Assembly (NCBI RefSeq): GCF_042242105.1
Contig: NC_092019.1
Coordinates: 21,752,828-21,816,827 of the forward strand
From: Pempheris klunzingeri
Lineage: Eukaryota > Chordata > Actinopteri > Acropomatiformes > Pempheridae
Direction: 5' to 3'
DNA: 64,000 bases
The notes under the pieces were generated by a model. The model worked only from the letters and a program-made list of their open reading frames with translations. It had not been told where the DNA came from and made no database searches. Below are positions 13,734-27,000 of this stretch, piece after piece; the first letter of the stretch is position 1, and every line of letters begins with the position of its first letter. A program made the translations under genes and the position numbers.

Positions 13734-16452
13734 TCTTTATTTGTCCAATATTTGTCCAATATTTGTCCAATGGCCACACTAACCTCAGGGAGTGAAGGGA
13801 AGTTGGACTTAGCTTTTTTTTTTTCACCATCACAGTTTGCACTGCTGTTTACTGACCTACTTACTTTATTGTATGGAAATAAAACTAGGTGTATGTAACC
13901 AAATTTAAGTTGTCATGCATATTATTCATACTCGTCAGTTTACATACGTATTTATCAGCTTTATGTAGCAAACTTTAGATGTTTGAAAATGTGCCCACTC
14001 ATTTAGTTTTGAACAGAATGTACAGGTAGATGTGATATTTCAAGAATTTGACAAGTTCTAATTCAGGGAAGGCATGGATGGGAAGACTTATCCAGCAAAT
14101 GTTTCAGAGGTTGGTTTTGATGTGAACAAAAAAGGAGAGCCCACATTTTTACTGTACAGACAGAACGAGTCATCTCTTGGCTTGTATTTAATGATACAGG
14201 TTCCCTTATAGGTAGTGTGGGGCGGATAATCATAATTCAATATGAAAGACAGAACATTGAATCAGTGTTGTAAATACTTGCAAGAGAGAATAATTCAGGA
14301 TGAGTCATGAATGAGTTTAAAACGAACGCTCTGAAGATGCTTAAACAGCCACAACCAACTCTTGTCAAAGCATGATGCAAAACGCACCTTGAGACTAGAA
14401 GAAGCTTTTGCTCCTGACTCAAGGTGTTGAATTATTGAGGTGACTCACAACCTGGGAATCCACCATTTCAGACTAGAGACAAACAGGAAATGCATAAATC
14501 AAGGACTGGACTTCACTTTACGTGAATAGAAGATGGGGTAATTATCCATAGGGCAGAGGTTTACTGTGATGTCCACCACATTATCAAAACACAACATGAG
14601 TACGGTGCAGTTCTCAAAGAATCTGTGCCAAGGAAGCTGTTCTGGAGGCCCACGGCAGCCCAGCACCTTATTAAGACACTCAATGTTAGTTTTTGCTCTA
14701 ATTTGACGCCCCTTTTCTATGGCTTTTGCTAAATGTTGCATACTGCTGCAAAGAACAAATCAAAAAGAAGGACGAATTGAGTTGCAAATTAAGTTGCTGA
14801 ATTCAAATGCTGCAACTGACATTTCAAGTGCCGGCAACGCAGCCTGTGAATACTCAGTCCTTCACATTGCTCTCAAGTTTGAGCTTCTGTGTGTGGTGCT
14901 CTCCCCTTTTGTTGCTGCTTGCTGCTTTTCTCGTCTCAATACACGCATGCACGCTCTCAAACACTCGCCCACGCGCAGAGACACTCTCTCTGTCTGCCAC
15001 ACAAAGAGTAACATGACAACCAAGAGCATCTGCAAAACCAGGAATGTAACTTATACAGTATGACGCACACAGCCTGTGATAATCTGCAAGAAAAAAAATA
15101 ATTCACTGATGAAAATGACTGAATACCCGTCATTCATCTGAGTAACTCTCTTATTGTTGAATTTAACAGTCCTTGAAAGAAATAATTTTCAAATGATAAT
15201 CCAGAGAGGGAATTCAATCTCTGCTGCCTGTTGCTTTGGTGAGAGCACCTTGGGAACACATCATATATATATATATTTTTTTTAGTTGATTTGCCAGGGT
15301 TCAGTGGCGCCACGCTGACTGAGGTGGAATAGTGAGGGCTACGCCTTTTGGTAGCTGCAATAACTAGCTGAGCAAGCAGAGGGCACACTGTCGATACTGA
15401 TGATCTAACAGGACTTCCTTGAGTTTTCCACCAACATGCTTCACCTAGCTAGCAAGGGAGCGCCTCTGCTCTCAAAGACCAGACGGACAGTACAGATGTA
15501 ACCTGCAGCTGGATGACAATATGCTATTTGTGTAGATAATGTATTAATTCATGATGAGGATCTGCAATGCGGCTTAGAAATTGTATTCACCTGACTGTCA
15601 ATGTGCTTCTGTTGATAGTACCTCCATCTGCTACGGCCCAAATAACATCCAGGAGCATGAGCTGTCTCTTCCTGAGCACCAGCAGATATTTCAAGAAATT
15701 TAAATGCTAGATAGCAAGAATAATTAGAATAAGAGAGATGATAAGAATATTTGTATTCTAATATTTGTATATTTTAATCTAATTGGGAAATTGGTTTTTT
15801 TGTTGTTGATATGAATGGTGTCCACTTTTTCAAGTTTTAGGTCTTAACATGTGGATGTAAAACTAGTACAGTGTTTGAATTCTGCATTCACATCCCTGAG
15901 CACAAGTAACTACAACACGAGCTTAAGAATCATGCAACAGTAATTACAATTCAAAATTTCCTTTTAATCTATTAATACTGAATCATCTCACATACTGTAC
16001 AGCAAGCAGAATATTTAACATTTGCCCAAATGATCACACTTGTGTTATTTTTTTTTAGACCTAAAGACCTATTACTAGCTGTTACATACTTCCTTATTAA
16101 TCACACAAAAACATCTTTGTAGTTGCTTCAAATGTTCATTATTTATTCAGCACCGGATATTAACTTGTCAAGACTTAATTTAGATGAAGAAGCAGTCACA
16201 TCTAGATTATTTTAGAAACAAATATACATATCATTGATCTTACAAAAAGACTTACAGAGTGAAAGCAATAAAAAAAATAGAATAAAAATAAAGAAAAGCT
16301 CCACTTTTTTTTTTTTCAAGTGCTCTACCATGAATCATACCTCGTACAAATGAAACAGTGTAGCACAAGCAATGCATTGGAGAAAAGGTCATCTCTTGGG
16401 GTGAGACAAAAAAGCACAATAAATTATTATTTGGTGGTTGCTGCGGGAATCC
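13734..16452. other. Intergenic spacer downstream of hepcidin
   Basis: No gene is supported here. A short tandem array of about three 11-base units (TTTGTCCAATA) lies at 13740-13771 beside the Tc1 element. The 3' untranslated part of the minus-strand hepcidin gene must occupy the right end. A possible minus-sense AATAAA (TTTATT on plus) lies at 16142-16147, about 300 bases past the stop codon, but this assignment is weak. The stretch 15540-15720 is AT-rich and non-repetitive and shows no coding sign. Confidence 0.5.
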
Positions 16453-16987
16453 TCAGAACCTGCAGCAGAAGCCGCAGCCCTTGTTGCCCTTGCAGCAGTT
16501 GCAGCACCAGCGGCACAAGGAGATGTGGCTCTGGCGCTTCTGCCTGATGTATTTTGGCATCTGTGCGAAAGACAAGAGACAAGAGCATGGTGTTCATCTC
16601 CAGTATTTCATCCTCTCCTTGTGCAGAGAGAGCACCGGGGTACTCCATTGGGAAAACACATCCACTTAAATTTTAATTTGCTCATGGTAATTGGCTTAAT
16701 TCATTCAGTCAATTGAACATACCATCCACGATTCCATTGACATTTCTTGATGTGCCGCAACTGGAGTGTCATTGCTCCCTGCCTCCTCCAGCTCTTGCAC
16801 CTGTTAATGAATTATGCACATTTAGGAGCCACATCTTAGCATCCTGACAAAACATTTATAGCTAATAAGCAAATGAAGTGAGTTTAAGTCAAATTCTTAC
16901 CCCGGTGAATGGGACGGCAGAGCTCTCCAGAATGCAAATAAAGGCGAGCACGAGTGTCACTGCAACTGCAATGCTGAATGCCTTCAT
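16453..16987 (-). CDS. hamp: Hepcidin preproprotein (iron-regulatory and antimicrobial peptide)
   Basis: Hepcidin is a secreted liver hormone that binds ferroportin and lowers iron export; fish copies are also antimicrobial. Three coding exons on the minus strand join in phase 0: 16987-16901 (29 codons), 16800-16723 (26 codons) and 16560-16453 (35 codons plus stop), giving 90 aa. Residues 1-24 form a hydrophobic signal peptide (MKAFSIAVAV start). The propiece ends in a furin-type RQKR at 61-64. The predicted mature peptide is residues 65-90: 26 aa starting QSHISLC, with eight cysteines at 71, 74, 75, 77, 78, 84, 87 and 88. That N-terminus matches ferroportin-binding HAMP1-type hepcidin rather than the shortened antimicrobial HAMP2 type. 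All introns are GT-AG. usf2 lies upstream on the same strand, as in mammals. No second hepcidin copy is visible. Confidence 0.97.
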
Positions 16988-17213
16988 TTTAGCGGGTGTT
17001 TAAATGGTTTGGTTATTAAATCCTTTGAAGATTAGAGTTGATAGGTCTTTTTTCTCATGGGTGTCAGGCCACCGAGGAGCACCACAATGTCTTCAATTTC
17101 TTCTTCAGCTCCAGTGATGGATGGTGATTGTCGGTGCAAGTGGATTTCCTCAGATCTTCTAGTGACCCTTGTCAGCTCTTTAGAGTCCGTCTGATGGTTG
17201 AGCGTGCAGAGGG

Positions 17214-17221
17214 TATTTATA
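17214..17221 (-). promoter_or_regulatory. hamp: Probable hepcidin TATA box
   Basis: The minus strand reads TATAAATA here, 227 bases upstream of the hepcidin start codon. Transcription would then begin near 17185-17195, giving an unspliced leader of about 200 bases. The placement is an inference; no transcript evidence is available. Confidence 0.55.
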
Positions 17222-20200
17222 CACACTTGTTCTCAGTGTTGCCTCATCACTCTGGGAGGCCCAGCCCATTCCTGGCAGCAGTTGCCTAACTCCACTGGGG
17301 AAGTTCTGACCTCCTCATTTCTCCTCTTCTTAGTGCTGCAACTCTGCTGGGAATTCTCTGATCTATTCTTTGGTTGTGGGCCCCACTGTCTGTTCAGCAT
17401 TATCACATCAACTATGAACTTTTAAATTAAATTACTTTCCACTGAAAGAATACATAATTCCACACATGAACAAGCTGCTGCTGGAGATCATCATTTTTAC
17501 AATTTATGAAGGCAATATGTATTCTGTATTGAGGCAGCACTTAATCCTTCTGGACATTCATCTAAAAAATGTGACTTTTCCTGGAAGAAGCTGGAAAGAG
17601 AGCCGGAGATTCCCACAGCAAAAGCCAAGACAGCATGGGTCAGTCTACTGCACGGCTCACTGAGCTGCATTTGTTTCGACCCAGGAAATCCTTCACTAAG
17701 GAGAGGGAGCCACTTTGGAATATCCATTGCTCAGTCTAAAGGATGTAATTACAACCTCTCAAATGGAATAATTAGCCCCTCATTTTCAACACATTCAGTT
17801 TTTGCATAATACACAGGAACCTGCAGTTGAACCAAATTAAATCCCTTTGAGAGCAGCGGAATAGTAGCCAGGATTAAAAACGCTGAGAGTGAAGGTGTTT
17901 CAATGTGCATTAGTTAAAGATGAATATAATGTAATCTGATGAGGTGTATTATGGCTGGGCACCAAAGAGTTGCATTGCTACAGGTGTTTCAGCCTGCAGC
18001 AAAACAAATCTATTGCATATTACAACTTTATGTGTGTGATACATTTAGTCTTTTTGTATACTTTGTCTGTATTTCAATCATATTCTCACATAATAAAGAG
18101 CCTCACATGAATGACAAGGGACAGCTGCTTTTGTTTCGTAAAAACATCATCACTAATTTCCTGGCACAGCATGTTAACTGTTGACAGGTTCATAAATATT
18201 TCAAACAGTGTGATTTAATGACAATATCAGTATGAGAATAACCCAGATTGTTAACTGTTGTAGAGAAAAACCACAACTCTAAAATTGCAAGAATTATTTT
18301 TCCTCTTATCAGTGAAGTGGCGATAAACACCTTAAGATTAATTAACCTGTCAGTGTAAAAAAAAAGGTATTCCAGAACAACGTCAGGCTGTGAGTATATA
18401 CAAAAATCAATAATGGTGGAAAAGAAATAACAAAAAGAGAAATAACACCACAAACTGATAAATGGTGGGCTGTTCATGCTGATAAAATCAGAGGCCATTT
18501 GAATTCTCATTATACCTTCAAAGTCTCTCCAAATTGCCCGTGCTGACTCAATTAGAGAAACAACATGCCGCGGGACCCCTGCGTCAGTCTGTCTCGTTCA
18601 CTGATAACCCTGCTGGCCCGTGTGTGCTTACTTTGGGTGACCACAACGTCACTGTCAACAAATACAACCACGAATGGCTCCACATCTGTTGGAATCTACC
18701 CATACGTCTGCCCGCGTCCATACATCTTTACTTTATACACCTCTTGTGTGTGCTTGTGTGTTTAGGACTAGGATTAGGACTGGGGGACAGAAGGGGGCTC
18801 CGGTCCACTATCTGAACCAGCACATCATGTCCGCTCATGATGAACATGTCTTTTTGTTTGCTATGCCTCACTTGGAAATCTGAATATGATGATGATTGAT
18901 TGGATCAGGACACAAATATTATATCCAGGTCCACTTTGAGCATGTGGGAGAAGACAATTAAAGACAAAGAGACATGAAAAGCAGTTAAAATACAGGTGCA
19001 ATCTGGGTTTTCCAAGCATGCGTGTTGTGGCCTGTGTTCTCTGAGCATGCGTGTCCTAACAGACACTGAGGCTATCAGTAGGGAATCTTCTGGCCAAACA
19101 AAGCCAGGCACCAGCGCGGCGGACAGATTCACCTCTGCAGGCGCCACTCCACTGTTTTCTCCTGGTCGGGGGCATTGCCCCCGTCTGTCCCTGTTTCATC
19201 ATCATCCTCTGCCCCTGTCCCCGTCCATTTCTCACCCCCTTTTCCCCTCCTCCTCTCTGTCCCTACCTGCTGCAAGACACTCCACAAATTCAACTCATCT
19301 TCTCTCAGCTTGTCTGCTACCAAACCCACAACACACAACAATCCCCCCCCCTCCCCCCCCAAAAAACAGCCCTCAACAGAGCCTCACTGTTGCCCCGAGT
19401 GTTTGCAGCTTTCCTCAAAACTGGGACACGGAGGAACCAGTGTTGGTACATCATAAATACATCGATTTGTGAATAAACATGAGCGTTTAATAGTTATGAC
19501 CTCTGGCCATGTGCTGCTTGTGACTGTCACAGCATTAAACGAATGCAGTGTCATTCTTCAGACTCGGGGGGGCAGTAGAGAGCTCAGGCTCATTGCTCCC
19601 TGCACTTAAGGAGCTGTCACTCATAGGAATTTCCCAGTTTGTGTGTTCAGGCCTGTTACAATATATTACCGGATTTTCCAAGATATTTTTGAGTCAGTCT
19701 GTGTCAATCCTAATGTTTTTCACGAAGATGCCAAAAATCCCTTAAAAAATAATAGCGTAATAGTATTAAAGATGCCACCAGATTTTTTGACCATTGAATT
19801 GAGAGCAGTAAATGAGTTGAAGAATTATATAAATAAATGAGAATTTATTAATAGTCAGATTCTTACCTGAGTCATCTGATGTTCCTGTTTGTCAGAAAGT
19901 CTTAAATAAAACACAGATGTTTAGAAACTGTATTTTTAGTGTTTTAAACATTAGATTCATAAACTACACCCCAATTGTTTCTTCTTATTCGTGGGTGCAA
20001 CCCAAGCTTTTAGACGATCAAAAAAAAAAGGGACTGAGCTCATTCCCACCCCATCTCTCGGCAGCAGCAGAATACAAACCTTTGTGCTGATACCACTATT
20101 ACTGTATGAGCGAGACAGGAGCTGTGTAGTAGCTGTGTAGCTATTAATGTAGGCCCAACAAAGATGCGGCTCGGTGTAGTATACAAGGTATGAGGAGCAT

Positions 20201-23200
20201 TGTTTGTCGGATGGAATGGGTCTCGTTCCGTCAGCCATTTTTGACAAATAACAACCTCAGAGATAGAGGGAATGTGAAACAGGCTGAGGCGGTGGACAAT
20301 ACATGCTCCCTGACAGTGTGCTCCTGTAGCTCAAAAAGCACAAAGGTAAGACTAGCCTGCAGGACATGAAACTGTGGCTTTCCAGCAGAATGTGTTGGCC
20401 AGCGTGAGTTCAGTGAAAATCAGTCAACCATGTGCTTTGGTGGACGTGCCTAAACACAAATTAAAAAAGGACTTTTGCAATTCACAAAGGATTTTACAGC
20501 AGGTGGCTTTGTCCTGCCCTGCAGGCAAACGTGGATGCAGACTTTTGTTCTGTTCAGCACTGACCAGACATAAACCACTGTTTCAAATGCATTAAGTATA
20601 ATTTCAGCAGTAGCAGTTTATTGTTCAAAGCGGAGGCACTTTCCTGTTTCAATTAATACATCAAGTAATTGTAAAATGAATTATCCACACTGTGAGGTAA
20701 AAGTGACATTTCCCAGTACACGCTTCATACTACGTTTGTCAGAGAAGAAACACTGCGTGCCATTTAGATTTCCTTTCCAGACCGACTACATTTCAACTCT
20801 GCATGGTTTTTCTTCCGAGAGCTATTACAGGTTTGGGGTGAAAGAGGGAGGCAGGCAGACAGACAGACAGACAGAGTACGTATGTCCCAATCAGAGGTAT
20901 GTGGGATCAGAGATCAGCCACTTCAAACAGAGACAGGGACACACAGACGCCTGCCTGGCGAGCAGTGTGTGTTTGAATGGCAGCTGACAAGCCTGGAGAC
21001 TCTGGAGGGGGGGGGGCGGCAAGACAAAACCGAGGCAAATTTAACACACGGTGTCAGCCTAATGAATACTGATTGAATGAATACTTACTGTTTGGACGTG
21101 TACAGCATCCCAGTCTGCACATAAAAGATTACCCAAATCATGGGTGCTCCTTCTTTTAAGAAGAGCAGAATGATGCTTAAATGCCTTGACCTGCGGTGTC
21201 GGGCTCAATCTCACCCAGGGCTTAGATGAGCCTTTTATCCACCATTGATCTTTCTCACCCAAGGTGCCCTCTGTGTGTTCAAACTACTTACTGGTTTCAG
21301 CCTTACCAGTGTGTTGCTTAATCGATTGCATGAACAACTGTACGCAGGGTTTGCATACTTGCTCCAAGGACATATTATCCTCCAAATTTGTTATTTTCCT
21401 AACAAGTGTTAGCCAGACTCAGGACCTGTGATTTGTGGCCGTTTAAATTTGTGTTGCTGTGGGGGGAAAAACAGAAATATGGTCTACTACAGCAGCTCAT
21501 CTCAAAGAGGACAAATTCCGAGCATTTGTAGAACCGCTCGGCTCATCTTAGAGCCCCTGGAATCGATGAGCGATGAAGTCAAAAGCTTAAACTCTGCAAA
21601 TTTTGTCACAAATATTTAATGTTAGAGAAGTTCCTGAGATTTCAAACGCAAGTTTTCAGGAGCTTTTAATATTTAATGGACCACCATTTGGTATGGATTG
21701 AATGAAATGTGTGTAGGTGAGTTGGAAGAAATTAAAAATTCAAAATAGGAGATAATATGTTCAGGAGGATCTGGTGAGGATTGGAAAAAAAAAGACAGCA
21801 GAATATGGAATTGTTTTTATATGCTACAGTTGAGGAAATGTGAACCAAAATGTAAAGTGAGACCCGCGACACGAACTGACTCAAATCTGCTGAAGTTTTT
21901 AAGAAATCCTTCAGATGGAACAGACAGACAAACATATGAGGGAGTGAAAACCATCTTGACAGAAAGAAGAAAGTGTGATTTTATGTCTAAGATCTGCAGA
22001 CGGACAATGAGTCCAAACCAAAGTCTATGAAGGTTTCCAGCAAGTGAAAGGTTTATTTTCCACCATTTTACTTAGAAAAGATGTCTTACAATCTAACCTG
22101 AGAACAGTGAGGCTGCTACAGAGAGAAAAGAAAGCTTTTTTTTCCTTTCTTTTGCCATTTCAAGAAAGAAACAGAAAAAAGAAAAAAAAATTAGCCACAA
22201 GTGACCTTTCATTTGTGAACATCCATCTTCCATAGTATTATTCATGTCTTCATTCTCTGCTCTCCTCTCACTGAGGTGTAGAAAAATTCTACTGCAAAGC
22301 ATCCATCATTCAACTTTGGCTAGGAGCCTCGTTTGATAGATCAGACACTTGCATCTGTATCAGGCTTGAATCTAGCAGTAGTAGCAGAACAGCACTTCCA
22401 AAGCTGTTAACTTGCACAGTCTGAGATATTAAAATGTGAAAGTCTGCCTGATTTTGCCAGGGGTCTGAGTGTTGGTTTTGCTTTGCTGGATCCTGAGCTG
22501 TTGACACAGGAAGAAGCAATCGTGCTCTGGGTGGCTTGATATCTCTCTTCCACTTTCCCTCGCATCGCCCAAAGCGGAACAAAAATACATCATGTATATT
22601 CATTCACAAAATCATCAACAATGTTAATATTGGCTTTCGCTGTTTGTACAGCCAATTACAGTTTACTTATTGTTCGCTGAGTGGGCGGAGAAATGTGCGA
22701 GAGCATTTCCAAGTTTCCCCACTTTCCAACTATTCCGGCTTTTTATGGGGAGCGAGTTGTGCTCAACTAAGAAGTGCAACACAGAATTCCTGTGTGCTCC
22801 TTTTCCGTAGCGAGCAGAGTCTTTGAGTGCCGCTCTCCAGGGTGCCCCCCCCTCCTGCCCCCCTTTGTGCGTTGAGCTCCATTTGAAGTGTTGCGATACC
22901 AAAATAGAGCAAACAGCTTGAAATGAAACATGTGGGGATAATTCATACACGTATTGAGACACCGGTAAATCACACGTGAACAAAAGATGAAAATAAAACC
23001 CGCAGTACCTAAATATAGTTTGGCAAAAGTGGGAATTTGCACCGCATTCCTCTCCAAGTCACAATCCAGTGCTGGGTTTGTCAGTTGTCTACATGTTCCA
23101 CACTTGTACATATTTCAATTTGTAAGTCTTGCAATTTGAATAGTTGGATCTTGAAAACTGACGTTTGAGTTATTTTTCCTGTTAAGCAAATGCCCAACAA

Positions 23201-24084
23201 TTCAAGTATACCACTTTTTTTTTTTTTCTTTCTTTCCAAATCAAGCTCCAAGACGGCACACAAGTCATGTTAATTATTATGACAAAGGGCCAGCATGAAG
23301 TTAATGAGTTATTGATTGTTTGCTCCCAGAGATACTCTGCTCTAACATTCTGTAACATCTGTATTAAAACACACGCGAGTCATATTTACATAAACCAGCC
23401 CAGAAGCGTAGGCCAGCACAGCTCCTTGTTTGTCTTTGGGTCTAGGTAAGCTATGTGTATCACATTATTTCTGTCTGTAGAATCATAGCGTTTTTGCATA
23501 CTTTGATGTTTTCTAACTTAAAATTCTATCTGCTTCTCTGGGGTGCGCGAGCTTCTGTGTAACTGGTCTCCATCAAGGCTTCTGTCAACAAGCAGACTAA
23601 TAAATTAAAGCAGCTAAAAACAACATTAATACCGAACTCAAAAACACAAACAGAATAAAAGCATGAACTGAGTCAAAATGAATAATTTGGGGGGAAAAAA
23701 TACACGGACGGGGAACAAAATTAAATGACAAACATCATAGCCCGTGAGTGAGGCTACATAAATACAAAACAAGGGAGGAGTTCAGCAGAGGTTCTCTTTC
23801 ACTGATAGTGCTGGTAAAGCACTGTGATGGCGGTGAGCGAGTGGGCGTCTTTTCCTGGAGCACGTTTCTACTGACTTGTAACGGGGTGGTTATCTCAATA
23901 GGATTGGAACAGTCAAGTACAGCGACGTTTGGCCGGTGAAGGGATCGCGACCTGGGAACCCAGGGAGGGTGCAGTCACTAAAAAACAAAGTGATTCTTCA
24001 CAAGTCCTTTTTCTCGTCTTCTTTCCCACCATGTCGGCTGTATGTCTGGGTGGCATGCCCCTCCCTGTTCTTTCTGTCTCCGCT
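17222..24084. other. Spacer between usf2 and hepcidin
   Basis: The usf2 stop codon and the hepcidin start are 7.1 kb apart on the same strand. The left end should contain hepcidin promoter DNA and the right end the usf2 3' UTR, whose poly(A) site I could not place. Visible simple repeats are a CAGA tetranucleotide run at 20852-20874, a C-rich stretch near 19345-19361 and a G run near 21007-21016. I see no supported exon; the open frames here are low-complexity or splice-orphan. Confidence 0.5.
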
Positions 24085-27000
24085 TCACTGGGGCGGTGTC
24101 TCTCCAACCATCTCGATGCCGTGTTGCTGGAGCTGTGCTCGGAGCAAAGCGTTCTCATTCTTCAGCTCTTCAATCTTAAGAACAAAAGAACAAAAAAAAA
24201 AAAAAAATCTCATTATCAACATCTTCATCCCCGTGACAGCTTAATATAGCTCAAAGTTTACAGACCAAACTTTTTCGTTTGAAGACCGAGCGCGCTGGCT
24301 GTGTGTAATGTACACACAAGGCTATTCAATCCGTGGGATTAAAGAGTAGTATGTGCAGCCCTTTTTAAAGACACCCCTGTCCACAACCAACTGGATTATC
24401 AAATCTTGAGGTATGTCATCTCTGCTACATTTCCCTCGAGTGAATCCCGCATTCCCTGCCTCCCCACTGAGGTGCCGAGGAAAGAATATCGAGCTTTGAG
24501 CATCAGAATAAGAATATATTGCAGAGTGCCTTGCAGGCCTGGCATTCAATGGGGAGATGTGGCAGCCTCAGAGCTGCAAGATTTCACAATACTTTGAGTG
24601 CATTAGCATGCAGTTAGTTCGCACACACACAACCCCTGTGTATATTATTCCCACAGTCTCTCAAAGCGCTGATTTCAGGTAACTCTTCTCATTATGGGAG
24701 TGCAAACTCTTTGATCCTCTTTGTCAGGCTGTGATGATCGGCTCTACAGACTGAAGTCCCAGGGGGTTTGTTTTGGAGAAATGAAGATGCATATGGAGCT
24801 AGGTGGATTTCATGCTTCTGAGACTTAAGTGAAAGGGTGTTGCGATGCACTCCAAAGCAAACCAATATATTCAATGCAGTGGCAATCTTCACAGAGACAT
24901 ATGCAGCTCACTATGGCTGCCTTATTATACTTGACTTTTTTTTCCCTCTGCTACACCGGACCACCTCAAAGGAAGGCTCGGACATTATCATTCATAGAGC
25001 TTCTTTACCCGTCATTGTAGTCTGGGAAACTTCACTCGATGCAAATATTTGTAGGCTAGAGCATAGACTGCTATTCATACCTGCTGCCTGCACAGCTCAT
25101 TGTCCACTTGTATCCTCTCCACTTCCTTCAGACTCTCCTGCAGTCGCTGGTTGCTTTGCCTCAGCTCGCGGATGTAGTCGCAAGCTTTTGACAGGATGCC
25201 TCCTTTGCTCTAGAGGGACAGAGGTGCCGTCACAGAGTTGAAGGGTGACCGTTTAGAACAGACACATGGGTAAAAGGTTAGCAGCACAGAGTCAAGTGAG
25301 CCTGCTTACTGCTCCGGTCTTGGTGCTGTCCATGCTGCAGTCTGGGATTATCTTGGAAAGTGTGACAATCCAGTTGTTGATCTTGTCTCTTCGCCGCCTC
25401 TCGACTGATGGAAAGTTTAGAATACAAACAAGTTTAAAAAAAAAATGTAATTATATATAAATACATACAAGCAAATAAATACAAGCAGCACATTTCCTGA
25501 TTTCTTTCTTTTTGGACCGAGAGATCAGGAAGCATTTTTTTGTTCAAAGAAGCAGGTTTTCATTTCCTCGACGTTGTCTTGCACTAAAGGTACCAAATAC
25601 TGCCGAGTTTGGCAGCTCAACAGCAAGCTCTAGTGGCCAGTCCCTAAACATATGTTGACATCTATTCTTCATACAATATTTTGACAGGCCTTGGTGTTTT
25701 TCTTTTGACAAAAATGCTCCATTAAAGCCTCGCACTGCATTGTGTTACACTGTCTGATCAAATCAAAAGCCACAATCATAGCCAATTACCCACCTTCATT
25801 ATGTTGCGCTCTTCTCCTTTCATCTCTTGGTGTTCGCGGTCCGTCCATTTTCCTGCAGTCAGACAGGAAATAAAACACTTTTCATACACAAAAATATCTC
25901 CCATCTCTGACTACACTACAATTAGGCACAACTCCAAGCCAATCCCCAAAATTCGCCTAATCCTGTGCCTATTAAAAAACTATTCTTTACTGTTATCTTT
26001 TAAATTCAAGCCTTTTGTAATTACAGCCCTTGCCAGTATCCGTGTGCTCTTCAAAAAGGAGCTCCTGAAGTCGTGCGGTGCCTTTGGTAGGAGTACTTAA
26101 AGATGCACAGCCATATGAGGCCCCGTATGTGGTCCTGATGCCCTGAATGGCCTGAAGCTGGGCTGCTCTGACTGGAATACTGAGACCCATCCAACCTTCC
26201 TATTCTTATTGGCTGTCCTCTTCCCAGGTGTGGCCCACAGGGAGCTCCCTGCATTATTATGCTGTAAAATTACAACACTGTAGAAAAACCAGATGCTGTC
26301 TATTGGAGTCTGGGCGCACGGCTAATGGCACAACTGTCTCTTGTCTCTGTGTCTTCCCTTAGGTATTCTGTTAATTAAGTCCCTGAGACGTGACAGGGAG
26401 ACTTATCCAACCACCCGCCACGGCACAAGAAGGCCAATAACACACTCGCATATGATTATATAGAAGACCTACTGAATATTTCAACCTCGTTTCTGTCTCA
26501 CTAATGGAACAGACAATACTTCACTCACCCTATTAAAGAATGACTAAACAACCATGCAAAAGAACAGAAACAGTGCAGGAAAAAAAAGCTTCAGAAAGAA
26601 AGAAAGAAAGAAAGAACAAAACGAAACGAAACAATTGTTTATAGGATGCTTTTCTGCTTGCTCGTTGCATGAAGTTAATGTCCCGTAAGGTCGTTCTTGC
26701 TCCTCGTCTGTCCCTACGCGACGCATCTTTATTCTACAGCAGTGAATTTGTGACCCATCAACGCAACTCGACTGCTGATATCTGCGTTTGAGATAGTCAG
26801 CCAAGCCAAACTGCAGTCTCTCTTGTATCTCAACACATCTTAATGGGATTTCGGCTGTATAATGGATTCAGCCCAACAGTACTCTTAGGCAGCGTGTTTA
26901 AAAGGAGAAAAAAAAAAAAAAAATTGTGGATGACTGTATGAATAACTAAATGTACAGACCTAGAGGAACGTCTTGACGACAATAACTGTCAGTGCTCCTG

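Noticed and set aside
18755-18782. TTAGGA-type repeats suggesting telomere-like sequence
   Set aside because: Only three degenerate units are present and they are not TTAGGG; not an interstitial telomere repeat.
18996-19472. A 158-codon plus-strand frame rich in Pro, Ser and Leu
   Set aside because: The composition follows pyrimidine-rich low-complexity DNA; two frames are open for the same reason.
26380-26389. TCCCTGAGAC, matching the start of miR-125
   Set aside because: The match stops after ten bases and no complementary arm is visible nearby, so there is no microRNA precursor.
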